Positions 15,745 through 21,003 of a DNA stretch of 21,003 nucleotides are shown in pieces (position 1 is the first letter of the stretch; the number at the start of each line of letters is the position of its first letter). Where the stretch lies: assembly GCA_028687205.1 (NCBI GenBank), contig JAQUAP010000015.1, positions 1 through 21,003 of the forward strand, in the 5' to 3' direction. Made by a program: the position numbers and the translations under genes. A model generated the notes under the pieces. That model had not been told where the DNA came from and ran no database searches. It was given only the letters and a program-made list of their open reading frames with translations. Origin of the DNA: Candidatus Omnitrophota bacterium. Its GTDB lineage: Bacteria; Omnitrophota; Gorgyraeia; Gygaellales; Profunditerraquicolaceae.

Positions 15745-15822
15745 TAAAGGCAAACTAGCAGTAATGCTGGGGCGCAAAACTTCCGGTCCGTCCGAAAAGG
15801 GTGGATAGCGGGGTTGCCAAAA
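15745..15822 (+). ncRNA. Cyclic di-GMP-I (GEMM-I) riboswitch aptamer
   Basis: The conserved GEMM-I landmarks occur in order. GGCAAAC (15749-15755) forms the 5' side of P1. AGCA-GTAA-TGCT is the P2 hairpin with a GNRA loop, and GGGGCGCAAAACTTCCGG is the conserved joining region. A 7-bp P3 stem follows with a GAAAA loop, then TAGCGGGGTTGCC, whose GTTGCC closes P1 (15813-15818). These match the known c-di-GMP-I fold, including the P2 tetraloop that docks on P3. GGGTT at 15811-15815 can alternatively pair with AACCC at 15829-15833, the 5' arm of the first terminator. Ligand-stabilised P1 would thus favour termination, an OFF switch. The switch direction is inferred. Confidence 0.88.
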
Positions 15823-15827
15823 GGATG

Positions 15828-15858
15828 AAACCCTAAAAAAGCCTTTTAGGGTTTTTGT
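15828..15858 (+). terminator. First intrinsic terminator of the riboswitch expression platform
   Basis: An 11-bp perfect stem pairs AAACCCTAAAA (15828-15838) with TTTTAGGGTTT (15844-15854) around a 5-nt loop, followed by further T residues. It begins 10 nt after the aptamer P1 stem. Confidence 0.85.
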
Positions 15859-15864
15859 TTGGCT

Positions 15865-15897
15865 AAAGCCCTGGCATAATGTTTGCCGGGGTTTTTT
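15865..15897 (+). terminator. Second, tandem intrinsic terminator
   Basis: AAAGCCCTGGC (15865-15875) pairs with GCCGGGGTTTT (15885-15895) in an 11-bp stem including two GU pairs, with a 9-nt loop and a run of six T residues at 15892-15897. It lies only 6-10 nt after the first terminator, forming a double block before the small basic ORF. Confidence 0.75.
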
Positions 15898-15967
15898 GTT
15901 TCCACCAGCCACGGGCTTCATTATATATTATAGGGGGGTTCCCTGGAGGAGAAAAAAGGAGGCTAAG

Positions 15968-16072
15968 ATGAGACGTATGCATAGGAAGCCAGCACGCAGG
16001 GCCAAGAGGCATCACAGAAGGCCGGTCAGTTTTATCCAGGCTATTAGGTTATATTTAGGTATGCCAGCTTAA
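15968..16072 (+). CDS. Small arginine-rich basic protein, 34 residues, unknown function
   Basis: An ORF of 34 codons begins at ATG 15968 behind a perfect AAGGAGG at 15956-15962 with 5-nt spacing, the best Shine-Dalgarno in the window. The product begins MRRMHRKPARRAKRHHRRP and ends with a short hydrophobic segment (VSFIQAIRLYLGMPA). It has nine arginines, two lysines and three histidines, with no acidic residue and no cysteine. It lies downstream of the c-di-GMP riboswitch and its terminators, and a strong hairpin follows the stop codon by about 6 nt, so it looks like a complete one-gene transcription unit. It could bind nucleic acid, RNA polymerase or membrane. I do not recognise a family, and a chance ORF in an mRNA leader cannot be excluded. 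Confidence 0.6.
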   Translation: MRRMHRKPARRAKRHHRRPVSFIQAIRLYLGMPA

Positions 16073-16078
16073 GAGAGT

Positions 16079-16115
16079 AACCCATATGCGCCCTTAAAAG
16101 GGGCGCATATGGGTT
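16079..16115. terminator. Long perfect hairpin after the small basic ORF
   Basis: AACCCATATGCGCCC (16079-16093) is exactly complementary to 16101-16115, a 15-bp stem with a 7-nt loop. The following sequence is only modestly T-rich (GTTTATG). It probably terminates or stabilises the riboswitch-controlled mRNA and could act on both strands. Confidence 0.65.
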
Positions 16116-16131
16116 GTTTATGAGAGGCGCC

Positions 16132-16159
16132 TTGAAAATTTTAATTAATATGTTATAAT
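16132..16159 (+). promoter_or_regulatory. Extended -10 promoter for the structured leader RNA
   Basis: TTGAAA (16132-16137), a 16-bp spacer and TATAAT (16154-16159) preceded by TGT predict initiation at about 16166, the first base of the structured region that follows. The AATATGTTATA core is identical to that of the riboswitch promoter at 15687-15697. Confidence 0.65.
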
Positions 16160-16165
16160 TAAATT

Positions 16166-16242
16166 GAGGCGAGGGGTAAACTACCAGCGGGCAGGCAATG
16201 CCCGGGAGAAAACAAACAAAAACTAAATTTCCCCTGGCCTCT
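16166..16242 (+). ncRNA. Unrecognised structured leader or small RNA
   Basis: The predicted transcript begins with GAGGC-GA-GGGG (16166-16176), which pairs with CCCC-TG-GCCTC (16231-16241) to enclose the region. Inside are a small hairpin GGTA-AAC-TACC (16175-16185) that competes with the outer stem, and a 6-bp hairpin CGGGCA-GGCAA-TGCCCG (16188-16204). An unpaired A-rich stretch covers 16206-16227. A strong terminator follows at 16252. It lacks the GEMM-I landmarks and I could not match it to preQ1, fluoride, SAM, TPP, cobalamin or ZTP classes by eye. It is either an attenuator for the gene at 16335 or an independent RNA of about 120 nt. Confidence 0.55.
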
Positions 16243-16251
16243 TTTATTTTT

Positions 16252-16284
16252 CCCCGTATCCGAAAAAGATGCGGGGATTTTTTT
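16252..16284 (+). terminator. Intrinsic terminator after the structured leader
   Basis: CCCCGTATC (16252-16260) pairs with GATGCGGGG (16268-16276), nine pairs including one GU, around a 7-nt loop, followed by A and seven T residues (16278-16284). It lies 51 bp before the start of the propeller gene, whose own promoter is not visible. Confidence 0.85.
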
Positions 16285-16334
16285 AGGTTAGATTTTAGCC
16301 GCCTTTACGTCTATTTAGGCAGGAGGTGGCAGAA

Positions 16335-17900
16335 ATGAAAAAGATTATGGCGATTTTAGTAATCGGGGTTTTAAGCCTTTTAACTGAGAATGCCTGGGCT
16401 AGTGAGCCTAAGTGGCAGGAGATAAGCCGTGGCGTAGTTAACGTAAAAGCTGTTTTGATAGCTGAGGAAGATGTAAAAGTTATTTATATAGGGACGGATA
16501 AGGGAGTGTTTAAAACCGAGGACGCAGGAGGCACCTGGCGGAATATTCTTTCTCTGGGAGGAGGAAACCATGCGGTAAATTATTTAGCCTTTGTTTCAGG
16601 AAATAAGAAAATTATCTATGCGGCAACCGGAAACGGGCTTTTCTTTAGCGCTAACGCAGGAGAGAGATGGGGCAGGATTTTTAAAGGAAAGAATTCTTTT
16701 GAAAATGATTGTGTTGCGTTAGCCATACTGCCTTACGGGATTTATCTGGGGACGCAAGGCGGCTTATTTGTCAGTAAAGATAACGGCCGCTCCTGGCATA
16801 AAGAGCCGGGCAAGCTGGGTAATAGCCATATATTTAACTTTGCCTATTTGCCTAAAGAGCCGGATTGCCTTTACCTTGCCTGCGCAGACGGAGCATTTAA
16901 GACCGTTGATAGCGGAAAAAACTGGGAGAGGATTTTTGCCGCGCATCCGGTGGAGAATGACGCTGAATCTACAGAAGAGAACGAGGAGAGCGATGAAGAG
17001 AAGCGCTATTCCGCAGTAAGATATATAACCATAGACCCGCATAATCCGGATGAGCTATACCTGGCGACTAACCGCGGCGTTTATAAGAGCAAAGACAGGG
17101 GCACGGCCTGGGAAGTATTATCCGATTATGGATTACTGAGCCGCGCTACGCAATTTTTATTATTTTCGGATAAAGGCGAACTTTACGCGGTCAGCAAGTC
17201 CGGAGTGTTTATTTATAAACAAGAAAGATGGAGAGAGTTATCATTTAATCTTAGCAGCCGCTACATTAATTTTTTAGGGTTAGATAAAAATACTGGTTTA
17301 TATGCCTGTACGGAAAAAGGCTTATTCAGGGCGAGCCCGGATTATATTGACGCGCCTGGCAGGCAGGATATAGTTGCGGAATATTCTAAGGGTGAGCCGG
17401 CAATTCAAGAAGTACAGCAGCAGGCAATTAAATACGCAGAGGTTGAGCCGGAGAAAATAATTAGCTGGAGGAAGCAGGCGCAGAAAAAAGCTATCCTTCC
17501 GCAGGTCAGCCTTGGTTTAGGCAGGGACACAGCCGATCTTTGGCACTGGGAATCCGGTTCAGCTACAAAAGAATGCGATGATGCCCTAAGGCGAGGCAGG
17601 GATAGCCTGGACTGGGATGTAACTTTAAGCTGGGATTTAAGCGAGTTAATCTGGAATAATGACCAGACTTCTATTGATACGCGTTCGCGCCTGATGGTAC
17701 AGCTCAGGGATGACATACTGGATGAAGTAAATAAATTATATTTTGAACGTATCCGCGTCAAGATGGAGATGGACAGCCTGCAGATTGAAGACCGTAAGAA
17801 GCGCTTTGAAAAGGAGCTACGCGTCAGGGAATTAACCGCCTCACTGGATGCCCTCACCGGCGGCTATTTCTCAAGCCAGATCCAGCGCAAGCGCACCTAA
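16335..17900 (+). CDS. Exported Asp-box propeller protein with TolC-like C-terminal repeat
   Basis: The protein has 521 residues from ATG 16335, which sits 8 nt after AGGAGG; a GTG at 16326 lies inside that site and is rejected. A signal peptide ends at AWA (about 20-22). Five Asp-boxes (S/TxDxGxxW type) occur at 61-68, 105-112, 147-154, 190-197 and 252-259, spaced about 40-60 residues, giving a sortilin/Ycf48-like beta-propeller over about 25-335. An acidic insert occupies 206-223. After a linker, residues 375-521 show ILPQVSLGLG, WDVTLSWDLSEL and two long helices ending ELTASLDALTGGYF. That order resembles one repeat of a TolC-family protein, which normally has two. Location is periplasm or outer membrane. 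Function is unknown; the fusion reading is inferred. Confidence 0.75.
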   Translation: MKKIMAILVIGVLSLLTENAWASEPKWQEISRGVVNVKAVLIAEEDVKVIYIGTDKGVFKTEDAGGTWRNILSLGGGNHAVNYLAFVSGNKKIIYAATGNGLFFSANAGERWGRIFKGKNSFENDCVALAILPYGIYLGTQGGLFVSKDNGRSWHKEPGKLGNSHIFNFAYLPKEPDCLYLACADGAFKTVDSGKNWERIFAAHPVENDAESTEENEESDEEKRYSAVRYITIDPHNPDELYLATNRGVYKSKDRGTAWEVLSDYGLLSRATQFLLFSDKGELYAVSKSGVFIYKQERWRELSFNLSSRYINFLGLDKNTGLYACTEKGLFRASPDYIDAPGRQDIVAEYSKGEPAIQEVQQQAIKYAEVEPEKIISWRKQAQKKAILPQVSLGLGRDTADLWHWESGSATKECDDALRRGRDSLDWDVTLSWDLSELIWNNDQTSIDTRSRLMVQLRDDILDEVNKLYFERIRVKMEMDSLQIEDRKKRFEKELRVRELTASLDALTGGYFSSQIQRKRT

Positions 17901-17961
17901 ACTTACTGCGCTAGCTAGGGAGTTATATGCTACTTAATTAATAGAGTAAGAAAAAAAATAT

Positions 17962-17990
17962 TTGACATACCTTTTCCTATGTGGTATACT
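17962..17990 (+). promoter_or_regulatory. Near-consensus promoter of the vapBC-like operon
   Basis: TTGACA (17962-17967), 17 bp and TATACT (17985-17990) preceded by TGG predict initiation near 17997. That leaves a leader of about 18 nt containing GGGGGAG before the ATG at 18015. In related toxin-antitoxin operons the AbrB-type antitoxin represses such a promoter. Confidence 0.75.
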
Positions 17991-18014
17991 TTTTCAGGAA
18001 AGGGGGAGATGGTG

Positions 18015-18251
18015 ATGACTACAGCAATCGTAACTTCAAAAGGGCAGATCGTTATACCTTCCAGGATTCGCCGCAGGCTCAATATTAAAAGGGGGACGAA
18101 ATTGTATATTGAGGAAAAAGGAGATGAGCTTATACTTAAGGCAGTTACGCCGGCTTATTTTGAAAGAATCGCCGGTGTTTTGCCGACAAGGGGGAAGCTG
18201 TCAAAAACGCTCCTTGAAGAACGCAAGAAAGATAAAGAAAGAGAGGGTTAA
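18015..18251 (+). CDS. vapB: AbrB/SpoVT-type antitoxin (VapB-like)
   Basis: This 78-residue antitoxin has an N-terminal swapped-hairpin DNA-binding domain at about 1-45 (TTAIVTSKGQIVIPSRIRR, then LNIKRGTKLYIEE). Its charged C-terminal tail (46-78) should wrap the toxin. The frame is open from 17979, but that part lies in the promoter. ATG 18009 is too close to the GGGGGA site, while ATG 18015 has proper spacing and starts directly before the conserved TSKGQ motif. The toxin gene begins 3 bp downstream. It neutralises the PIN-domain RNase and probably autorepresses the operon. The family call is firm; function as an active toxin-antitoxin pair is inferred from pairing. Confidence 0.88.
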   Translation: MTTAIVTSKGQIVIPSRIRRRLNIKRGTKLYIEEKGDELILKAVTPAYFERIAGVLPTRGKLSKTLLEERKKDKEREG

Positions 18252-18254
18252 TGG

Positions 18255-18653
18255 ATGAAGAGGGTTTTGGATGCGCACGGACTGTTAGTTTTCTTGGAAA
18301 AAGAGGCTGGTTATGAAAAAGTTGAACAATCTTTTATTGCAGCAGTTGAAAAAGATAATTATTTATTGATGAGTTCAGTAAATTTCGGGGAAGTGTATTA
18401 TATTGTATTACGCGAGTGCGGACAAGGCAAAGCCCATGAAATAGAAAAAATAATCCGCACGTTACCTATCGATATAATTGATGTAGATATGCAGCTTGCC
18501 AGGGAAGCCGCGTATTTTAAAGCTACCCGTAAAATATCTTATGCCGATTGTTTCGCTGCCGCATTAGCAAAGTTACATAAAGGCGAGGTTATTACCGGAG
18601 ATAAGGAATTCCAATCATTAGAAAAAGAGGTAAAAATCGCGTGGATAAGCTAG
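18255..18653 (+). CDS. vapC: PIN-domain ribonuclease toxin (VapC-like)
   Basis: This 132-residue PIN-domain protein retains four acidic positions expected for magnesium-dependent RNA cleavage: D6 (VLDAHG), E46 (NFGEVYY), D98 (SYADCFAAALA) and D116 (VITGDKEF). No truncation or frameshift is seen, so it is probably active. VapC toxins cleave tRNA or rRNA and arrest translation when the antitoxin is degraded. GAGAGGG overlaps the end of the antitoxin gene and precedes the ATG by about 7 nt. Preferential production of antitoxin would fit the gene order. The RNA target cannot be predicted. Confidence 0.9.
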   Translation: MKRVLDAHGLLVFLEKEAGYEKVEQSFIAAVEKDNYLLMSSVNFGEVYYIVLRECGQGKAHEIEKIIRTLPIDIIDVDMQLAREAAYFKATRKISYADCFAAALAKLHKGEVITGDKEFQSLEKEVKIAWIS

Positions 18654-18683
18654 CCTATAAGTCCTATAGACAGCTAAAACTTC

Positions 18684-18710
18684 TTGCAATTACCCGCCAG
18701 TTGTGATAAT
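18684..18710 (+). promoter_or_regulatory. Possible promoter for the thioredoxin-pta operon
   Basis: TTGCAA (18684-18689) and GATAAT (18705-18710) preceded by TGT are spaced 15 bp, shorter than ideal. The extended -10 supports the call. The remaining leader to the thioredoxin ATG holds an AGAAGGA ribosome-binding site and nothing else obvious. Confidence 0.35.
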
Positions 18711-18760
18711 TTATAAAAACCTCACCGTTCATTAATCATTTAAACAGAAGGATATAAACT

Positions 18761-19081
18761 ATGAGCATACTGCATTTTAGCGATACTGATTTCAAAAAGG
18801 AAGTGCTGGAGTCTAAGCTGCCGGTAGTCGTTGATTTCTGGGCTAACTGGTGCGGGCCGTGCAAGATGATTACCCCGATAGTTGAAGAGCTGGCCAAGGA
18901 ATACAGCGGAAAGGTCAAGATCGGCAAGCTGGATGTTGACAGCAATCCCAAGAGTGCTTCAGCCTACGGGATTATGTCCATACCGACCCTGATGTTTTTT
19001 AAGGGCGGCAAGGTGATGGACCAGGTAAACGGCGCGCTAAGCAAGAGCGCCCTTAAGCAAAAGATAGAAGAAAACCTGTAA
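18761..19081 (+). CDS. trxA: Thioredoxin
   Basis: This 106-residue cytoplasmic thioredoxin has the canonical active site W30-C31-G-P-C34-K and the cis-proline P75 in SIPTLMFF. Full length and the DFWANWCGPC context match bacterial TrxA. It reduces protein disulfides, supplied with electrons by thioredoxin reductase, which is not in this window. AGAAGGA precedes the ATG. Its stop codon overlaps the start of the DRTGG gene by one base (TAATG), so the three downstream genes probably form one operon. There is no signal peptide, so a periplasmic role is unlikely. Confidence 0.95.
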   Translation: MSILHFSDTDFKKEVLESKLPVVVDFWANWCGPCKMITPIVEELAKEYSGKVKIGKLDVDSNPKSASAYGIMSIPTLMFFKGGKVMDQVNGALSKSALKQKIEENL

Positions 19082-20169
19082 TGAAAAAAGTATTCATTGC
19101 TGCTACCAAGCAGAATGACGGCAAGACTACCGTTTCATTAGGGTTAATCCGCAATTTTCAAAACGTATTTAAAAAAGTAGGTTTTATCAAGCCCATCGGC
19201 CAGCGCTACCTGGAAGAAGAGGGCCTGAAAATCGACGAAGATTCCGTACTGATTGAAGAGGTCTGCGGCATAAAATGCGGGCTAAAAGATATGAGCCCGA
19301 TTGCCGTGGAAAAAGGCTTTACGGAAAGGTATATTACCAAGCCTGAAAAAAAATCTATTACCGGGCAGATTAAAGATTCGTTCCGCAGGGTTTCTAAAGG
19401 GCAAAATCTGGTCATTATTGAAGGCACGGGGCACGCCGGGGTAGGTTCGGTCTTTGACCATTCCAACGCTACCGTTGCCAAGTTGCTCGGTTCAAAAGCG
19501 ATATTAATCTCTTCCGGCGGGGTAGGCCGGCCGATAGATGAGATTATCCTGAATAAGGCCTTATTTGAGCGCGAAGGCGTCAAGCTCCTGGGCGTGATTA
19601 TCAATAAGGTCCTTCCGGGTAAATTTTATAAGATTAATAATTTAGTCAGGCGGGGCTTAAAGAGGAAAGGGGTGGAGGTGCTGGGAGTGCTTCCTTATAA
19701 CCCCATGTTAAGCCGGCCGACGATTGAGCAGATTTTAGAAGAGACGGATTTTGAGCTTTTATGCGGTGAGGAACACCTGGAGTCTTCGGTTGCGCAGGTC
19801 TTTGTCGGGGCAATGGAGCCTCACGACGCGGTAAAATATATCAAAGAAGATAGCCTGATGATCACTCCCGGCGACAGGGAGGATATGATTATGACGGCTT
19901 TGGGCTGTTTTCGCGACAAAAACGATAAAAGGCTTAAAGTCTGCGGCATAGTCTTATCCGGAGGGATTACCCCGGAACAACCGATAATGAATTTATTGTA
20001 TAAGGCCCAGATCCCGGTTTTACTGGCTAAATCCGATACTTATGATGTGGCTACTTCCATCCATGATTTAACCGTTAAGGTCCGCCCGCGCGATAAAGAA
20101 AAGATTGACGCGATAGTAAAATTAATCAAATATAACGTAGATTTAAACAGGATATTGAAAGGAATGTAA
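19081..20169 (+). CDS. P-loop and DRTGG domain protein, detached N-terminal half of Pta
   Basis: This 362-residue protein has a BioD/CobQ-like P-loop NTPase domain in its N-terminal part: ATKQNDGKTT at 8-17, IIEGTGHAGVGSVFDHSNA near 115-133 and LISSGGVGRP near 141-150. A DRTGG domain follows at about 215-325 (QVFVGAMEPHDAVKYI, ITPGDREDMIM). Enterobacterial Pta has the same two domains fused in front of the catalytic domain, where they affect allosteric control. Here the catalytic domain is a separate gene 3 bp downstream. It probably regulates that enzyme through nucleotide or ligand binding. A stand-alone role is possible, as DRTGG proteins also occur alone. Confidence 0.85.
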   Translation: MKKVFIAATKQNDGKTTVSLGLIRNFQNVFKKVGFIKPIGQRYLEEEGLKIDEDSVLIEEVCGIKCGLKDMSPIAVEKGFTERYITKPEKKSITGQIKDSFRRVSKGQNLVIIEGTGHAGVGSVFDHSNATVAKLLGSKAILISSGGVGRPIDEIILNKALFEREGVKLLGVIINKVLPGKFYKINNLVRRGLKRKGVEVLGVLPYNPMLSRPTIEQILEETDFELLCGEEHLESSVAQVFVGAMEPHDAVKYIKEDSLMITPGDREDMIMTALGCFRDKNDKRLKVCGIVLSGGITPEQPIMNLLYKAQIPVLLAKSDTYDVATSIHDLTVKVRPRDKEKIDAIVKLIKYNVDLNRILKGM

Positions 20170-20172
20170 AAA

Positions 20173-21003
20173 ATGGATGCGATTAACAAGATCAGGGAGC
20201 GGGCAAGGAAAAAAATAAAATCCATCGTCCTCCCCGAGCCGGATGATAAGCGGATGGTAGAGGCAGCGCGTATTATTGAGGCTGAAGGCCTGGCCAAGGC
20301 TACGCTTCTTACTAGGGAGATGGTTGATGCCAAAGAAAAGGAGCGTTATATTCAGGAATATCACGAGATTTATAAGGCCAAAGATATAGATATGGCGGTA
20401 GTGCGAAAACTTTTTGAGGATACGCTCTATTACGCCGCGATGATGACCAAGGAAGGAAAGTTTGACGGCCTGGTTGCCGGAGCAGCGCATACTACCGCAG
20501 ATACGGTCAGAGCCACAATGCGCTGTATCGGAATAGACGAACGCATAACTATAATTTCAAGTTGTTTTATCATGGAAGTCCCGGATTGCCCTTACGGCGA
20601 GAACGGGACATTTGTTTATGCTGATTGCGGCGTGATACCGGATCCAAATTCCCGGCAGTTATCCTGTATTGCGTTTTCGGCGGCGGAGTTAGCCAGAAAA
20701 GTCCTTGATCTTGAGCCGCGCATTGCTTTTTTAAGTTATTCCACGAAAGGCTCGGCCAGGGCAAAATCCGCGGAGAAGATTGCTGAGGCCTTGACCCTGC
20801 TTAAAGAGATGGCTCCGGATTTGCTGGCGGACGGAGAGATGCAGGCGGACGCGGCGATTGTGCCGGAAGTATCCCAGATTAAATATCCGGATAGCCCCAT
20901 AGGCGGAAAGGCTAATGTTTTGATTTTTCCTAATTTAGAGGCGGGGAATATCAGTTATAAGCTTACACAGCGTTTAGCTAAGGCGCGTGCTTTAGGCCCA
21001 TTG
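20173..21003 (+). CDS. pta: Phosphate acetyltransferase catalytic domain (Pta), 3' truncated by window
   Basis: The frame is open from ATG 20173 to the right edge, giving 277 codons, about five sixths of the usual 330. It lacks the Pta N-terminal regulatory domains, which are encoded by the gene before it. Family marks include KSIVLPEPDD near the start, GLVAGAAHTTADTVRATM at about 98-115, and FLSYSTKGSARA near 190-201. The LLADGEMQADAAIVPEV and PIGGKANVLIFPNLEAGNISYKL stretches (key ADGEMQADAA and FPNLEAGN) lie near the end. The enzyme interconverts acetyl-CoA plus phosphate with acetyl phosphate plus CoA, normally with acetate kinase for ATP production. A butyryl-specific Ptb is less likely. 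The ackA gene may lie beyond the window. Confidence 0.92.
   Translation, partial: MDAINKIRERARKKIKSIVLPEPDDKRMVEAARIIEAEGLAKATLLTREMVDAKEKERYIQEYHEIYKAKDIDMAVVRKLFEDTLYYAAMMTKEGKFDGLVAGAAHTTADTVRATMRCIGIDERITIISSCFIMEVPDCPYGENGTFVYADCGVIPDPNSRQLSCIAFSAAELARKVLDLEPRIAFLSYSTKGSARAKSAEKIAEALTLLKEMAPDLLADGEMQADAAIVPEVSQIKYPDSPIGGKANVLIFPNLEAGNISYKLTQRLAKARALGPL

Noticed and set aside
15655..15921. Minus-strand ORF of 88 codons across the riboswitch region
   Set aside because: It is antisense to the end of the CHAT gene, the riboswitch and both terminators, has no ribosome-binding site, and its product is low-complexity and unlike any protein.
16166..16242. Second cyclic-di-GMP riboswitch
   Set aside because: The GGCAAAC, GGGxCGCAAA and TAGCGGGGTTxCC landmarks are absent; only the promoter core is shared with the upstream riboswitch.
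16326..16334. GTG start for the propeller protein
   Set aside because: The GTG lies within the AGGAGG ribosome-binding site itself; ATG 16335 has correct spacing and starts a canonical signal peptide.
12082..17900. Type III-E CRISPR (gRAMP/Craspase) locus
   Set aside because: The TPR-CHAT plus sigma/anti-sigma context recalls it, but there is no Cas7-11 gene, no repeat array and no cas1/cas2. The CHAT-TM-TPR order with a membrane helix is also different from Csx29.
17901..17961. Possible terminator after the propeller gene
   Set aside because: Only a weak CTTACT/AGTAAG pairing across about 40 nt and a TTAATTAA palindrome are present, with no GC-rich stem or T-tract.
1..21003. CRISPR array, tRNA or rRNA genes, insertion sequences
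   Set aside because: I saw no regularly spaced direct repeats, no cloverleaf with T-loop consensus, no rRNA core sequence and no transposase or integrase.

Overview
The window reads as chromosome of a Gram-negative, probably anaerobic and fermentative bacterium. The support is an outer-membrane efflux component, a DUF2490-type beta-barrel protein, periplasmic signal peptides, a cell-wall deacetylase and a phosphotransacetylase. The gene style (tightly packed AUG/GUG starts, frequent TTA leucine, TPR/CHAT and Asp-box proteins) resembles uncultured Omnitrophota/Elusimicrobiota-like lineages. That placement is an impression; no rRNA or taxonomic marker is present.

Layout. (1) 2-4662: a tripartite efflux operon, made of the end of a TolC-like protein, a MacA-like adaptor with an unusually short hairpin, a MacB-type ABC transporter and an MFS exporter, all overlapping or nearly so. 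(2) 4686-7055: an envelope cassette with a NodB-type polysaccharide deacetylase, a class-A beta-lactamase-like serine hydrolase coupled to it by a 4-bp overlap, and a DUF2490 protein. (3) 7076-9102: pabB, with an imperfect hairpin across its candidate starts, converging on a CDF metal exporter whose 3' end overlaps it by 38 bp. (4) 9175-10863: a DUF47/PhoU-like regulator with a PiT phosphate permease, followed by a perfect 14-bp inverted repeat. (5) 10923-12065: a YbgC-like thioesterase, a nitroreductase and a small membrane protein.

(6) 12082-17900 is the most interesting part. A sigma factor, apparently on a leaderless transcript, is followed by a zinc-finger anti-sigma-like protein with a beta-sandwich tail. 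Next comes a 736-residue protein with an N-terminal CHAT (caspase-like) protease domain, one transmembrane helix and a long C-terminal TPR array. The order suggests regulated proteolysis: TPR sensing outside the membrane, CHAT cleavage of the soluble anti-sigma inside, then release of the sigma factor. This is analogous to the sigma-inhibitor cleavage known for the TPR-CHAT protease of type III-E CRISPR systems, but no CRISPR component is present here. Right behind it, a strong promoter drives a convincing cyclic-di-GMP-I (GEMM-I) riboswitch with two tandem terminators, followed by a 34-residue arginine-rich ORF with a perfect Shine-Dalgarno. A second promoter with the same 11-bp core then drives an unrecognised structured leader or small RNA with its own terminator, upstream of an exported Asp-box propeller protein fused to what looks like one TolC-like repeat.

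(7) 17962-18653: a VapBC-type toxin-antitoxin pair with a near-consensus promoter. (8) 18684-21003: thioredoxin, then a phosphotransacetylase split into two genes: a P-loop/DRTGG protein and a separate catalytic Pta that runs off the right edge.
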